Part shown: piece after piece, positions 8,131-16,340 of the stretch
Position numbering within the stretch: position 1 is the first letter of the stretch
Layout of the letters: each line of letters begins with the position of its first letter
Assembly (NCBI GenBank): GCA_012064415.1
Contig: SSNU01000099.1
Coordinates: 1-19,089 of the forward strand
From: Gyrodactylus bullatarudis
Taxonomy: Eukaryota; Platyhelminthes; Monogenea; Gyrodactylidea; Gyrodactylidae
Direction: 5' to 3'
DNA length: 19,089 nt
Position numbers and translations under genes: made by a program
The notes under the pieces: model-generated
Told to the model about the DNA's origin: nothing
Seen by the model: only the letters and a program-made list of their open reading frames with translations
The model's database searches: none

Positions 8131-8140
8131 GGGGGGGGGG
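8131..8140. repeat. G10 homopolymer in the PLE 3' UTR
   Basis: Ten consecutive G on plus (C on the PLE sense strand), between the stop codon at 8169 and the ribozyme. A single run cannot make a G-quadruplex within itself. A longer run of 13 lies at 14856-14868. Confidence 0.9.
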
Positions 8141-8168
8141 TCGGTAGGAACACTCTGATCATAATTAA

Positions 8169-8989
8169 CTACTTTTGTCTCTTCACAAAGCGATCGATTG
8201 TTTGTTGCCCACTGTCTCTACGTCGTTTTCTTTTTGCTTTTTCACAACTTTTCTTTTCAATAATTACAGGTTGGGACATAATTGGATTATCAACTATCGT
8301 TGACTTCTCTTTGATTTCATTTGTATCCAAATCTGTAACTGTTTCTGGGGCACTGCTAGGAACTAGAACTGGTTGATTATCGGCTACAGCCGACTTCTCG
8401 TTATTTTCATTATGACTTTTAGTTTCCTTTTGTGTGGAAAATAGGCTAGGAGGTTCAATCGTAGTTTTGAGAATTCTGCCTATTTTCTCAATTTGCTTAC
8501 TCTTTATATGAGCATCTCGGCCTTTGAAGCCCAATTTTCTCGCAAGCTCCTTTTGGACACACAAATCTGGCTTCAACTTGGTAATGAAGTGACTTTCTGC
8601 GGACCCAAGATTTGTCTGCCTCACTTTACAGGATTCACTCGGATTTACTTGGTAGAGGATCTTGAAGTTGGAAGCATCGACGCTGTGGCCTGTATCCTCT
8701 ATATGATGTTGAACTGCGCTATTGTACTTTGGCCTCAGATGTTCCCTTACTCTTTCACCGAGTGTTCGCGTTGTCTGGCCAACATACGAGGATCCTCATG
8801 TACAAGTGAATTGGTAGATTACTCCTTTTCTTTTTAACTTTGGAATTTTGTCTTTGTTCCGACCATTGAGAAGCTTGGATGTTTTCGAGATAAGTTTGAG
8901 CTTTCTACCAGGGAATGTTCGCTTGGTAATGTTGGCTAGTTTGTTGTTCACAATCGATCTGCTGGCATCATCTTCTACCTTTATTCAAT
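8169..8989 (-). pseudogene. Penelope-like element C-terminal region: GIY-YIG endonuclease, linker and PIP-like end
   Basis: Order on minus: VNNKLANITKRTFPGRKLKL, a spacer, the nuclease (GVIYQFTCT, stop, GSSYVGQTTRTLGERVREHL), SAVQHHIEDTGHS, NFKILYQ, then SAESHFITKLKPDLCVQKE. Visible catalytic candidates are Tyr of VIY and YVG, Arg of ERV, His of REH and Glu of AESHF. The in-frame TGA at 8798-8796 sits exactly where the copy at 17980 has the second Cys of FKCKCG. A roughly 110-residue linker carries two modules of the type EKSxVxDN, then a basic stretch and the C-terminus SGQQTIDRFVKRQK. GIY-YIG is the endonuclease of canonical PLEs. The upstream RT is missing; the 5' edge at 8963-8990 is a rearrangement block. 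Confidence 0.8.
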
Positions 8990-9059
8990 ATGACTACGGT
9001 GACTCAGCTCAAAACCGATGTTTATACACATCTCACAGAACATCTATTAATAAATAATA

Positions 9060-9850
9060 TTTTTTACATTAAATGTCTCAAATATTTATTTATATATTTA
9101 GATTAATGAGTAACACATGAAAAGGCTAAAAGGTAAATTAACATTTTTGATAAGTCAAAAATTTATTGGAGAGTTTTGGTGTTTTTCAGCTTGCATTTTA
9201 TACTTATTTTCTTTGACTATTTCTTCCATGATTTGTAAATTATTATTTTGAATGAACTTTTAATTTATATCATTTTTGAAGAATTACCACTCATGATACT
9301 TCAAGAAATGTAAATTTGGTTTAAATATATTTTCCTCCAATTTTTCTAAATTATCAATTTAAGTGGATTTTCGGACGTGTTTGAAAAACTACGTGAATTA
9401 CTTATTCGTAATAATCTCCCCCACCGGATCCCTGTTTTAAAAGAATCTTCTTACTGAAATATTATCTTCTAACTCTAAACTTTATTATTCTTATGGCCAA
9501 TTGAAGTTTTATCGTGAAATGTCTTGATCGGAACCAATACCCAAGGTCCTTTTGGAAGAAATGTACATTTGGTTTAAATATATTTTCTTCCAATTTTTCT
9601 AGAATATTAGTAGGTTTTATTATAATTTTCTAAGTATTCTATATCATAAATAAATAAAATCGCTCAATGAATTCTGACTTGTACTAAAAATCTCAGGAAT
9701 ATTCACAATTTCGTGAAAAAGCATAGAAATTAAGTAATCTATAAAAATCATCTGTGCAGCCTTGATAAAATCAAAATCTACAGTGCAGTGCACAAGGCAC
9801 GGATAAAAGCTGGTTTTATGCAAAGCCCATCAGAATAATTTTTTCTATCA
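9060..9850. repeat. AT-rich stretch with a 46-bp direct repeat (9303-9348 and 9556-9601)
   Basis: The two copies (starting aagaaatgtaaatttggttt and aagaaatgtacatttggttt) differ at two positions and lie 253 bp apart. No coding signal is seen between or around them. The repeat may be a duplication inside the long-arm element; nothing else is recognisable in 9060-9850. Confidence 0.8.
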
Positions 9851-10149
9851 TACATTCATATCCAAATATGGCGTGGTAGGATTTTACATTACATTATAAA
9901 GTGCGTGTGTGACCCACTCTCTGTTTATTGTGATAGTGGTGCGTATGTGTGAGCAGAAACCCCTATTCTATGTAAGAGGAAGAGAACAGTGTGACAGCTT
10001 TGATTGACATGTTTGTATTCACACCTATGTATGTAAAATGTACAAATGGTCAACTCCATGACGAATCATGGGAAGGGGTATGGGATTCCGAAAACGAAAA
10101 ATGAATTTTTTGATTTTTCATCTAAAATCATTCAAAATCTGAGACTGAT

Positions 10150-10511
10150 TTCAAAATCGAATTTTAGCCATATATTTTAGAATAGAAGCTTGGAAATTTC
10201 CAAGTTTACTCTAAATTTCATGCTGAATATAATGGTACTAAATTTAAGTCTGACTGGCTGCTGCTTTAGCTCTTCTTGTAACGGCCTCTTCCTGATAAGA
10301 TTTAAAAAAAATTCGAAGTGGAAATTAATTAGAATAAAATTTGAGATTCTGGTAGCAAAATATATTTGGGACCTTGGGAAAATAGTAGGAGGAATGTTGC
10401 TCGATTCTGATTCTCAATCTCTAATGGTCATGATTTTTGGGTAGAAATGGTATATAACTAACGTATACGTGCACATTCACAACTCTCGTCACTTTACAGA
10501 GCTTTTACCTG
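10150..10511 (-). repeat. Right inverted arm (partner 6235-6637)
   Basis: Reverse complement of the left arm, ending cttttacctg before TA. Between 9950 and 10150 the right side holds about 200 bp not matched on the left. The same exon-like EEAVTRRAKAAASQT frame is present on the minus strand. Confidence 0.9.
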
Positions 10512-10628
10512 TATTAAAATCATCTTTAAGCTGAATTCATTCTCATCACACATTAATAATTGTCTCACTCATCAATAAATGTTCTAATTAGATCATTCGT
10601 ATGTAAATAAATTTATATACTTTATATC

Positions 10629-12428
10629 TATACGTTGTGCCGAATTTGGATAATTTGCCGATTATTCATAATTATTTTCACAATTTATTTATGACACTTC
10701 CAATTACCCAGAATAAGTTTTTTTATACATTTGCACATTCTTGAGTTGCATTCCTTAAGACAATTGCTTCTAAAAAAGCCTTGTCTTCGTGACTGACCAG
10801 TATTCGCAGCTCTTATACTAACAGGGTTTTTCGGAATCAATTTTTCTGGTAGAATTCTAACTTTTCCGAATCCTAATATTTCTTGAATCGAACCCTGTTC
10901 TGTTGCAACTTCATATCCATTTTCTCGAACTTCTGTCACAATACCAATAAGATTTCGATTATCAACTCTGGATCGGTCTATTACTGGAATAGGTATGCTT
11001 ACATTATCTCCAACTGAAGCCTTTGGACAGCATATTCTCAGCATTTTCGTGCAAGCTTGATTTGGATTTTTCACGAAGAACAACGATTAAGTCAGCTCTT
11101 TATTGAAAAATCAAATAAAACTTACGATTGGCCATTTCAAAGTTATCTTCAAAATCTTCTTCTTGACTTGAAAACGAGTCTTCTTTCATGTTTCGAGATC
11201 ATTTTTCTGTAGGTATTCAATTCCAAATAGACATTTATATGGTATCTTTTTAATTGTTCGATGAAAACGATTATTTTTTATTGCTTGTATTTTTCGAACA
11301 CCTTTTTTGGTAAAATGACCTTGATATACCATCATAAATTTGAAATCTCCATCCGAAGAAGACTGAAAATCTATTAAATCTACCTGTTTTCTTTGATTAA
11401 AATTGTTTGAAAGTATTGGCTTCACAACTATTCCTTTTTTCTTCGATTAAATATTTCTAGCACAAACTTGACAGAGAGTTATGTGAAGATTGGTTTGTTC
11501 ATAAGTTTTAGTACTCTTGATCAACCTGAATTTTGGTCATCTTTCGTCCTCCGTGACCACATTTTCATGGCATATTTTAATCATCTGATATATTTCTCCA
11601 AGTTTAACCAGGTACCTGAATTTACCAGAGCTACCTTCTTTTGTAACATTTTCTTCTTCTGATCTCAAAACAAATAAAGAGTACTTTTCACGAATTCTGT
11701 AATGCTCTGGCTGAAGACAGACCCCGGTATTGTCATATTTAATTTTTGAAAGAAGATTTTGGTATTCTTCCTCTGGCATTAGACGATTATTGTCAGCTTT
11801 GAGCGAGGTCATTAGACGAGTATAGAACTGTTCTCGTGTCATGTCAAATTAATTATGAGGTTGATTTCATGAGGTTTCATAACAAAATTGTTCACTTATC
11901 GAGGTTCTTATAAAGATTTTACAAGCCTACTGGAATTCATACGTATTATGCTGAAGATAGCTTTTAGGCACCATAATTTGATTTCACGTGCAGAGCTTAA
12001 CGAAAACAATTCTGAAAGGTGTTGACTCCCGACTTTTGAAAAATGTTTATATAAAGTTTTTATATTTTAACACATGAATTTTATTACTTATGTTTCAATA
12101 ATTTCTCCTCCTTCATTTCTATAATACTCTAGACAGGACCCTTGTGTAATACATTGTGTATGGTCGGTTTTTTTAAAAGATAAAACACTCAAAATAAGAG
12201 TTAAATTTATCATAAATAACTGTTAAGTAAAAACTTTATAAGTAAAAATTTTAGTTAAAAGACATGTTGAACATTTTAATATTTATGCATTGATAAAAGC
12301 TTAAATACATATCGCATACACGATTGCATAGATGGATGTTCGCTGCACCCTGAAATGTATTATTATCCAAAATCGGAAAGGGAATTCTCGCACAATCGGC
12401 AAATTATCCAAATTCGGCATAACATATA
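10629..12428. mobile_element. Ginger-like DNA transposon with 35-bp terminal inverted repeats
   Basis: Positions 10629-10663 and 12394-12428 are inverted repeats with two mismatches; the shared core is ccgaatttggataatttgcc. Between them lies a minus-strand KRBA2/integrase pseudogene (10685-11842) and about 550 bp of non-coding 5' sequence. Ginger transposons encode retroviral/gypsy-type integrases and have terminal inverted repeats, often starting TGT; here the outer bases read ttgtgcc on the left and ttatgcc on the right. I cannot identify a target duplication. A partial extra TIR motif (ttatccaaaatcgg) lies just inside the right end at about 12364-12377. Confidence 0.7.
10685..11842 (-). 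pseudogene. KRBA2-like / Ginger-type integrase with deleted catalytic core
   Basis: From ATG at 11842 the N-terminus MTREQFYTRLMTSLKADNNR and LMPEEEYQNLL matches the family's opening domain. After a stop near 11537 the same frame gives the C-x-x-C of the zinc-binding region (LCQVCARN), a second stop, then KKKGIVVKPILSNNFNQRKQ, VDLIDFQSSSDGDFKFMMVY and QGHFTK: the first catalytic Asp region. It then jumps directly to IQAIKNNRFHRTIKK and YKCLFGIE, sequence that normally follows the second Asp and the Glu; both are absent. The C-terminal part has VGDNVSIPIPVIDRSRVDNR, then a Cys-rich end (CLKECNSRMCKC). Blocks at 11842, 11425 and 11083 share one frame, with stops and a small frame slip between. 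Inactive as an integrase. Confidence 0.8.
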
Positions 12429-13125
12429 TATTTATATACTGTTACTTATATTTTTTCATATAGTTTTTCTTAATGTCTTAATTTGGATTTTTTATGAGTG
12501 AGTCACTACATATCCTATCAAATTTTTATTGTAATTACAAAAATTACTAACTACAATTTAAATACTCTCAGGACTCCATTCGATTCTTAAATAACATTTC
12601 AATATTTTCATCGTCTATATTTTTCCAATATTTTGGATTTTTTGTAATTTTCTATAACTTGTTGTCGATTGTGTATTCATCGAATTTGGATTTTATGTTT
12701 TTATGGGTCACTCATTCACTACGGATATTCTCTAAAATTAAAAACTTAACTTTGTAAAAAGTAGTAATTAATAATAAGTTAACTCATTTTTATGTTAATT
12801 GATATTCGTAACATATTCACTAACTAATAGTTGCGATAAACATTGTTGATTGTAAAATTTTCAGGAATATCTCTAGTTTTCTGAAACATCTTGGTCTTTA
12901 TGATTTACCTCGAATTTGAACATTTATTTATGAATTCATAAGTTTGATTTTCGTTTTCCTACTGTCCGTCGAATTTTTATTATGATGTCTATTTTTAAGA
13001 ATGGTAATATTGACTTCTAATATTAGGAAATTTAGAGCTTCATTTTTCTCACATTCATGAGTGAGCTTACACACGAATACTATTTAGATCTCTAAAAAAT
13101 CTCTTCTGTGTTACATTATTTTCGT
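12429..13125. other. No recognisable feature
   Basis: About 700 bp of AT-rich sequence between the Ginger-like element and the PLE cluster. No frames, repeats or RNA genes that I can support. Confidence 0.5.
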
Positions 13126-13129
13126 ACAC

Positions 13130-13480
13130 TGTCGTTAATGGGTTTCATTGAGGCCAGAAAATTTTCAACTGGACGACTAATCGGGCTTCTCACCGCTACC
13201 ATATCTATCTGTTTGTAGTACATCCCTCCGAATTTGAAGTCAATATTTTTCACCGTCAACTAAATCAAATCTCTTAGTATCAGGTAGAAATCTGAAAAGA
13301 AGAGGAAGAAAATTAGACATTTGGTTCTTTATAAAATTCACCGTTTGCTTAAGAAAAAACGTTTTTCAATAGAGAAGAAACCATAAAGGTTTGCATCTAG
13401 AAAATCGAATTGTCTTATTTTCTCAACGGCTTTCGTTGCATCGGAATTAGAACATATCTAATCCCTCAACGGCATCAACT
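13130..13480 (-). pseudogene. Penelope-like reverse transcriptase fragment
   Basis: Minus-strand frames include NSDATKAVEKIRQFDFLDAN, then degraded sequence, and DFKFGGMYYKQIDMVAVRSP followed by ISRPVENFLASM. These align with NSRDVVRKLREMNFEDGKMT and FRGAYYKQIDCVVLGSPIGP in the better RT copy at 15290-16340, so the fragment covers the region from just before motif A to motif B. The SFDVASLF segment (motif A) is scrambled, stops interrupt it and no YxDD is present. It lies downstream of the ORF start at 13755 in the same orientation and is probably the same, heavily decayed unit. Confidence 0.65.
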
Positions 13481-13572
13481 GGTCACTTTAACAGATTGTG
13501 TTGAGGAATTGAAGATATTTCTAAAATAGGTATTTGTTTTAGCTTTTAGAAGTAAATACAACAGACTGATAT

Positions 13573-13755
13573 CTACATCTCGTCTAGTCGTGGCATAAAA
13601 TTCCACATCACTGATAAGACCTGTTTCAAGAAATGTTTTTTGGAAAACCATTTTATGCTGGAACGATAATATTTAACTTCATCAAGAATATCATTTTGTG
13701 GAAAATAATGCCGAGCTTCTTCTAAAATATTTTCTGAGGATGAAGATATCTTCAT
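13573..13755 (-). CDS. Penelope-like ORF start with duplicated N-terminal module
   Basis: A 60-residue frame from the ATG at 13755. It contains ENILEEARHYFPQN and, right after, NDILDEVKYYRSSIKW. Both resemble the single NILDEVRQYYRSND module at 7969, so the module has been tandemly duplicated. The start is supported by its position 32 nt after the predicted cleavage site of the ribozyme at 13778-13832. No catalytic domain is present; RT remnants follow from 13480. The module's role is unknown to me. Given the surrounding decay this is probably a relic even though the frame is open. Confidence 0.5.
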   Translation of the reverse strand: MKISSSSENILEEARHYFPQNDILDEVKYYRSSIKWFSKKHFLKQVLSVMWNFMPRLDEM

Positions 13756-13777
13756 TAGGAATTAGAAGTCGAGTGAA

Positions 13778-13832
13778 TATATTTATTGATTAAGCTTATA
13801 TTTCACCGGATCTCATCAGACTATTACACCGG
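13778..13832 (-). ncRNA. Hammerhead ribozyme, compact PLE type (copy 4)
   Basis: On minus: CTGATGA (13819-13813), 8-nt linker GATCCGGT (13812-13805), GAAA (13804-13801). The predicted cleavage site is AAUC, between 13788 and 13787; stem III and stem I each carry a mismatch compared with the other copies, so activity is uncertain. CCGG at 13832-13829 can pair with CCGG of the linker; the fifth pair seen elsewhere is a U-U mismatch here. The ATG at 13755 is 32 nt downstream. Confidence 0.75.
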
Positions 13833-13882
13833 CTTGATATTTATATCAAATTTCATATGCATATGCAAATTCCTCTTATTGG
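13833..13882 (-). promoter_or_regulatory. Putative PLE promoter: CCAAT box and TATA-like sequence
   Basis: CCAAT on minus at 13882-13878, 46 nt from the ribozyme, and gatataaatatc at 13847-13836 directly before it. Placement matches the other three minus-strand units. Confidence 0.45.
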
Positions 13883-13965
13883 TTCAAAAGATGTATTTGG
13901 GGATGAAACATAGGGTGAGGGTTGCAAAATATAAAAAATTGTAATAGTCTCCAGGGCTGATTCAA

Positions 13966-14062
13966 TTATCTTCCCTTCACGAATTCATCCATCGATAATT
14001 GTCCACTGTATCTTTTTGTTTTTTCCCTCTTCTTGTGTTGGTGGGAGGGAGGTTTGGCTTCT
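13966..14062 (-). pseudogene. Penelope-like C-terminal tail with PIP-like end
   Basis: The minus-strand frame PPSHQHKKREKTKRYSGQLS continues MDEFVKGR and stops at 13968-13966. It matches the end of the 8169 copy: a basic stretch, then SGQ, a hydrophobic residue, Asp, and FVK, then stop. Nothing of the nuclease precedes it; the ORF start of another unit at 14183 lies only about 120 bp upstream, so this unit is reduced to its two ends. The ribozyme at 13778-13832 follows as expected. Confidence 0.6.
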
Positions 14063-14117
14063 CTCAACAACTATGTCATTGGTAGAAAAATCACAATCAG
14101 AACCGATCATCGAATTC

Positions 14118-14183
14118 TCAAGAATTTGAAAGATATTATTTTCGAACTTCATCAAGAATATCATTGTTGGTTTCTAAACTCAT
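14118..14183 (-). pseudogene. Penelope-like ORF start, prematurely stopped
   Basis: ATG at 14183-14181 gives MSLETNNDILDEVRK and a stop, then YLSNS and another stop. It is the same N-terminal module as MSLDPNENILDEVRQYYRSN at 7969. It lies 35 nt after the predicted cleavage site of the ribozyme at 14208-14262. The central part of this unit is deleted, as a PLE C-terminal tail follows within 120 bp. Confidence 0.65.
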
Positions 14184-14207
14184 GAGGTAGGTTCGAGAAA
14201 ACGAGCG

Positions 14208-14262
14208 TATATTTTAGTGATAAACTTTATATTTCACCGGGTCTCTTCAGACTCTACCCCGG
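14208..14262 (-). ncRNA. Hammerhead ribozyme, compact PLE type (copy 3)
   Basis: On minus: CTGAAGA (14250-14244), 8-nt linker GACCCGGT (14243-14236), GAAA (14235-14232), stem III AUA/UAU with 7-nt loop, and site UAUC with cleavage predicted between 14219 and 14218. Stem I starts AGU/ACU. CCGGG (14262-14258) pairs with CCCGG of the linker. Very close to copy 2 at 7996-8049. It sits between a PLE tail (14410-14775) and a PLE start (14183). Confidence 0.85.
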
Positions 14263-14311
14263 TTAACATTTAAATATTATCACAATGAAATATTTTGAGC
14301 CCTTCCATTGG
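14263..14311 (-). promoter_or_regulatory. Putative PLE promoter: CCAAT box and AT-rich TATA-like stretch
   Basis: CCAAT on minus at 14311-14307, 45 nt from the ribozyme, with aatatttaaat (14278-14268) in the TATA position. The TATA match is weaker than in copies 2 and 4. Confidence 0.4.
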
Positions 14312-14409
14312 TTGATTTTAATGCTTGGACTTCATCAGGTAAGTGGGCAATGGGAACTAAATGGAAACCATGCTTAATCTGATAATTGTTTTTGTCTTCT
14401 GATCAATGG

Positions 14410-14775
14410 AAGACCACTCAGTCTTTATCGTTTTCCTCTCATTGTTGAGCGGCCTTTTCTTCCTCTTTTGTCACTAATTACAAGTTGGCTTATAATTGGA
14501 TTATCGACTACTGTCGACTTCTTGTTTGTTTCACATTTTTCCATTTTTGTAATTGTTGCTGGGGCAGTGCATTGAACTAGAATTAGTTGATTATTTACTG
14601 TTGTCAACTTCTCATGAATTTCATTTTGATCTCTAGTTTCAATTTAAGTAGAACTTGTAGGTTTTCCAATTGATTCAAGGACCTTGCATATTTTATCTAT
14701 TTGTCTTCTTTTGATATGCACTTCTCTTCCTTAGAAACCCAATTTATTATTATCTTCTGTACACACAGGTTCACT
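14410..14775 (-). pseudogene. Penelope-like C-terminal linker and decayed tail
   Basis: The minus strand starts with a match to CVQK at about 14765 and carries the linker modules, read as EKLTTVNNQLILVQCTAPAT, then KKSTVVDNPIISQLVISDK and a basic end GRKGRSTMRGKR with stop at 14425. It parallels the linker of the 8169 copy throughout. The terminal peptide survives only as a shifted frame (SGLPLIRRQKQ) where the PIP-like motif has lost bases. The nuclease domain itself is missing upstream. Confidence 0.7.
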
Positions 14776-14855
14776 TAAGAATTAAAAAAGGTTGGTTAAA
14801 ATAGGGATTTGCTAACATTATAAAAATTAAAATTATATCCTTCATTATTCGAGTA

Positions 14856-14868
14856 GGGGGGGGGGGGG
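14856..14868. repeat. G13 homopolymer
   Basis: Thirteen G on plus. Like the G10 run at 8131-8140 it stands out against AT-rich surroundings. The 14776-15290 stretch around it has no other feature that I can support. Confidence 0.9.
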
Positions 14869-15289
14869 TCTCCCAACATAGTAAGAAAAAACAGGGGTCC
14901 ATAGCTAAAGTTAAATTTAAAATCGAATTTTATCGATTTTCATTCGAAAACAAAAAACACGATCATATCAACTTTGAACTCGTATAGTTTTCACCTATTA
15001 TGATATTGATGCATAAAATCTGGGCAAGGGGGACAACTTTTCATTCTGCATCAGATGAAGTTATTTTTATTGATGTAAAACGAAAAAAAATATTTCCCTT
15101 ATTAATGGAGCTAGATTAATAGAAAAAGGTTTAGAGGCAAGAGCATATTGATATTAGTCAAAATACAAATTTTTATTCTTTCATTGTGAAGTTCAAGCCA
15201 TATTTGGCGCTTCAGAACACGTGAGGTTCTAAAAATATTTTTGAAAATTGATGGTCGTACTCATGAGTAATCAGGTAGAAATATTTAAA

Positions 15290-16340
15290 TCAATTATTTT
15301 TCGGATAATGCATTTTCTAGGATGTTTACTGTACATATATTCTCAACATTCTCGTCTGACCAAAAGAAATATATCATCCAGGTATCTCATGTATAGTCAG
15401 TAGCTTGTGATCAATTTCTGCATTGAACGTTGTTCCAAAGAGGCAAGGAACATATCTGCTAGGAGTGGACCAATAGGACTTCCCAAGACGACACAATCGA
15501 TTTGTTTGTAGTACGCTCCTCTAAATTTGAAGTCCATGTACCGTCATTAATTTCAAAGCCTTGATCGTACTACCTGGGATTCTAAAAAGTGTTGGATATT
15601 TAGCTTACTGATCTAAGATAAAATTTATCGTTTCTTTGACTGAAACATTCGTAAATAGGGAGGCAACATCAAATGAGGTCATTTTTCCATCTTCGAAATT
15701 CATCTCCCTCAGTTTTCTCACTACATCCCTCGAGTTAGACACTGAATATCGACAGACTTCGTTTCGCAGTGGCATTAATTCATCATGCGACCATTGGAAA
15801 AGTAGATGCTGCGGGCTTGCTGACATGTCGAGGATTGGTCTATCAGCGAGATCAGTTGTATCCTTGTGCACTTTTGGGAGCAAATATAAACAACTGATTG
15901 CGGCGTCCTTTTTTGTATTGATTTGGATTCATCAGATGTAATTATTCCTTTTTTGTCAAAAGACGATATTTTTTTGTTCACAGCATTTGTAGATCCTTTA
16001 TTTCGTGCCTCTGCTTGGTAGGCATCAGTTTGGAGGAGCCTGCTACGGTCTGATAGGAGCTGCAATCTGATTTATAGACAAGTACCTTTATCGATATGAA
16101 AAAAATTTTCTTTCTCAGATTCGATAGAGCCTTGTAGTGACACTTTCTTAACTTTCTTAGCATCCGGAGTCTTTTGTTTGAATTGTACCCAGGCATCTTT
16201 TACTGCGAAATTGAATTTGTCCCTGTCTTGTTCGGAACTTGCTTCTCTCAGTCATCGTAATGAAGCTGTCAAACCTTTTATCTGTTTCCACATCTTGTTC
16301 GATTTTATTTAGCATACAGGATTTTGGTCCGAGGCTCAGT
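15290..16340 (-). pseudogene. Penelope-like reverse transcriptase, frameshifted
   Basis: Several minus-strand frames together give the RT in order. An N-terminal part (DKFNFAVKDAWVQFKQKTPD, about 16225-16165) and a Lys/Ser-rich region precede LLPKVHKDTTDLADRPILD. Next come NSRDVVRKLREMNFEDGKMT and SFDVASLFTNV (motif A, 15676-15644), FRGAYYKQIDCVVLGSPIGP and LLADMFLASLE (motif B), and YLDDIF (motif C, 15384-15367). The Asp of FDV and the two Asp of YLDD are the metal-binding triad and are intact. At least three frameshifts and several stops break the gene: between 16065 and 15883, after FILDQ at 15605, and around YLDD. LPK.HK and the FTNV variant of motif A are characteristic of PLE RTs. Thumb and GIY-YIG do not follow. 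Confidence 0.8.

Larger units (their letters stand above)
6235..10511. mobile_element. TA-flanked long-inverted-arm element with pogo/Tigger-like remnant, carrying nested PLEs
   Basis: The two ends are caggtaaaagctctg and its reverse complement at 10497-10511, each bordered by TA (6233-6234 and 10512-10513). The termini CAGG plus a TA target fit Tc1/mariner-pogo elements. The arms 6235-6637 and 10150-10511 match nearly perfectly apart from about 40 bp extra in the left arm (about 6411-6450). Two further inverted blocks continue inward with different spacing: about 6640-6690 with 9900-9950, and about 7030-7085 with 9853-9900. Inside lie a broken pogo-like transposase (7098-7487) and tandem PLE fragments (7760-8989). 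That the transposase belongs to these ends is inferred from position. Confidence 0.65.

Noticed and set aside
8131..8140. G-quadruplex.
   Set aside because: A single G run without neighbouring G tracts.
8493..9057. Two plus-strand frames opposite the PLE nuclease.
   Set aside because: Shadows of the minus-strand GIY-YIG coding sequence, which has clear motifs.
10190..10444. 84-codon plus-strand frame in the right arm.
   Set aside because: The same DNA is inverted-repeat arm; the protein is low-complexity and the left arm does not preserve the frame because of the 40-bp difference.
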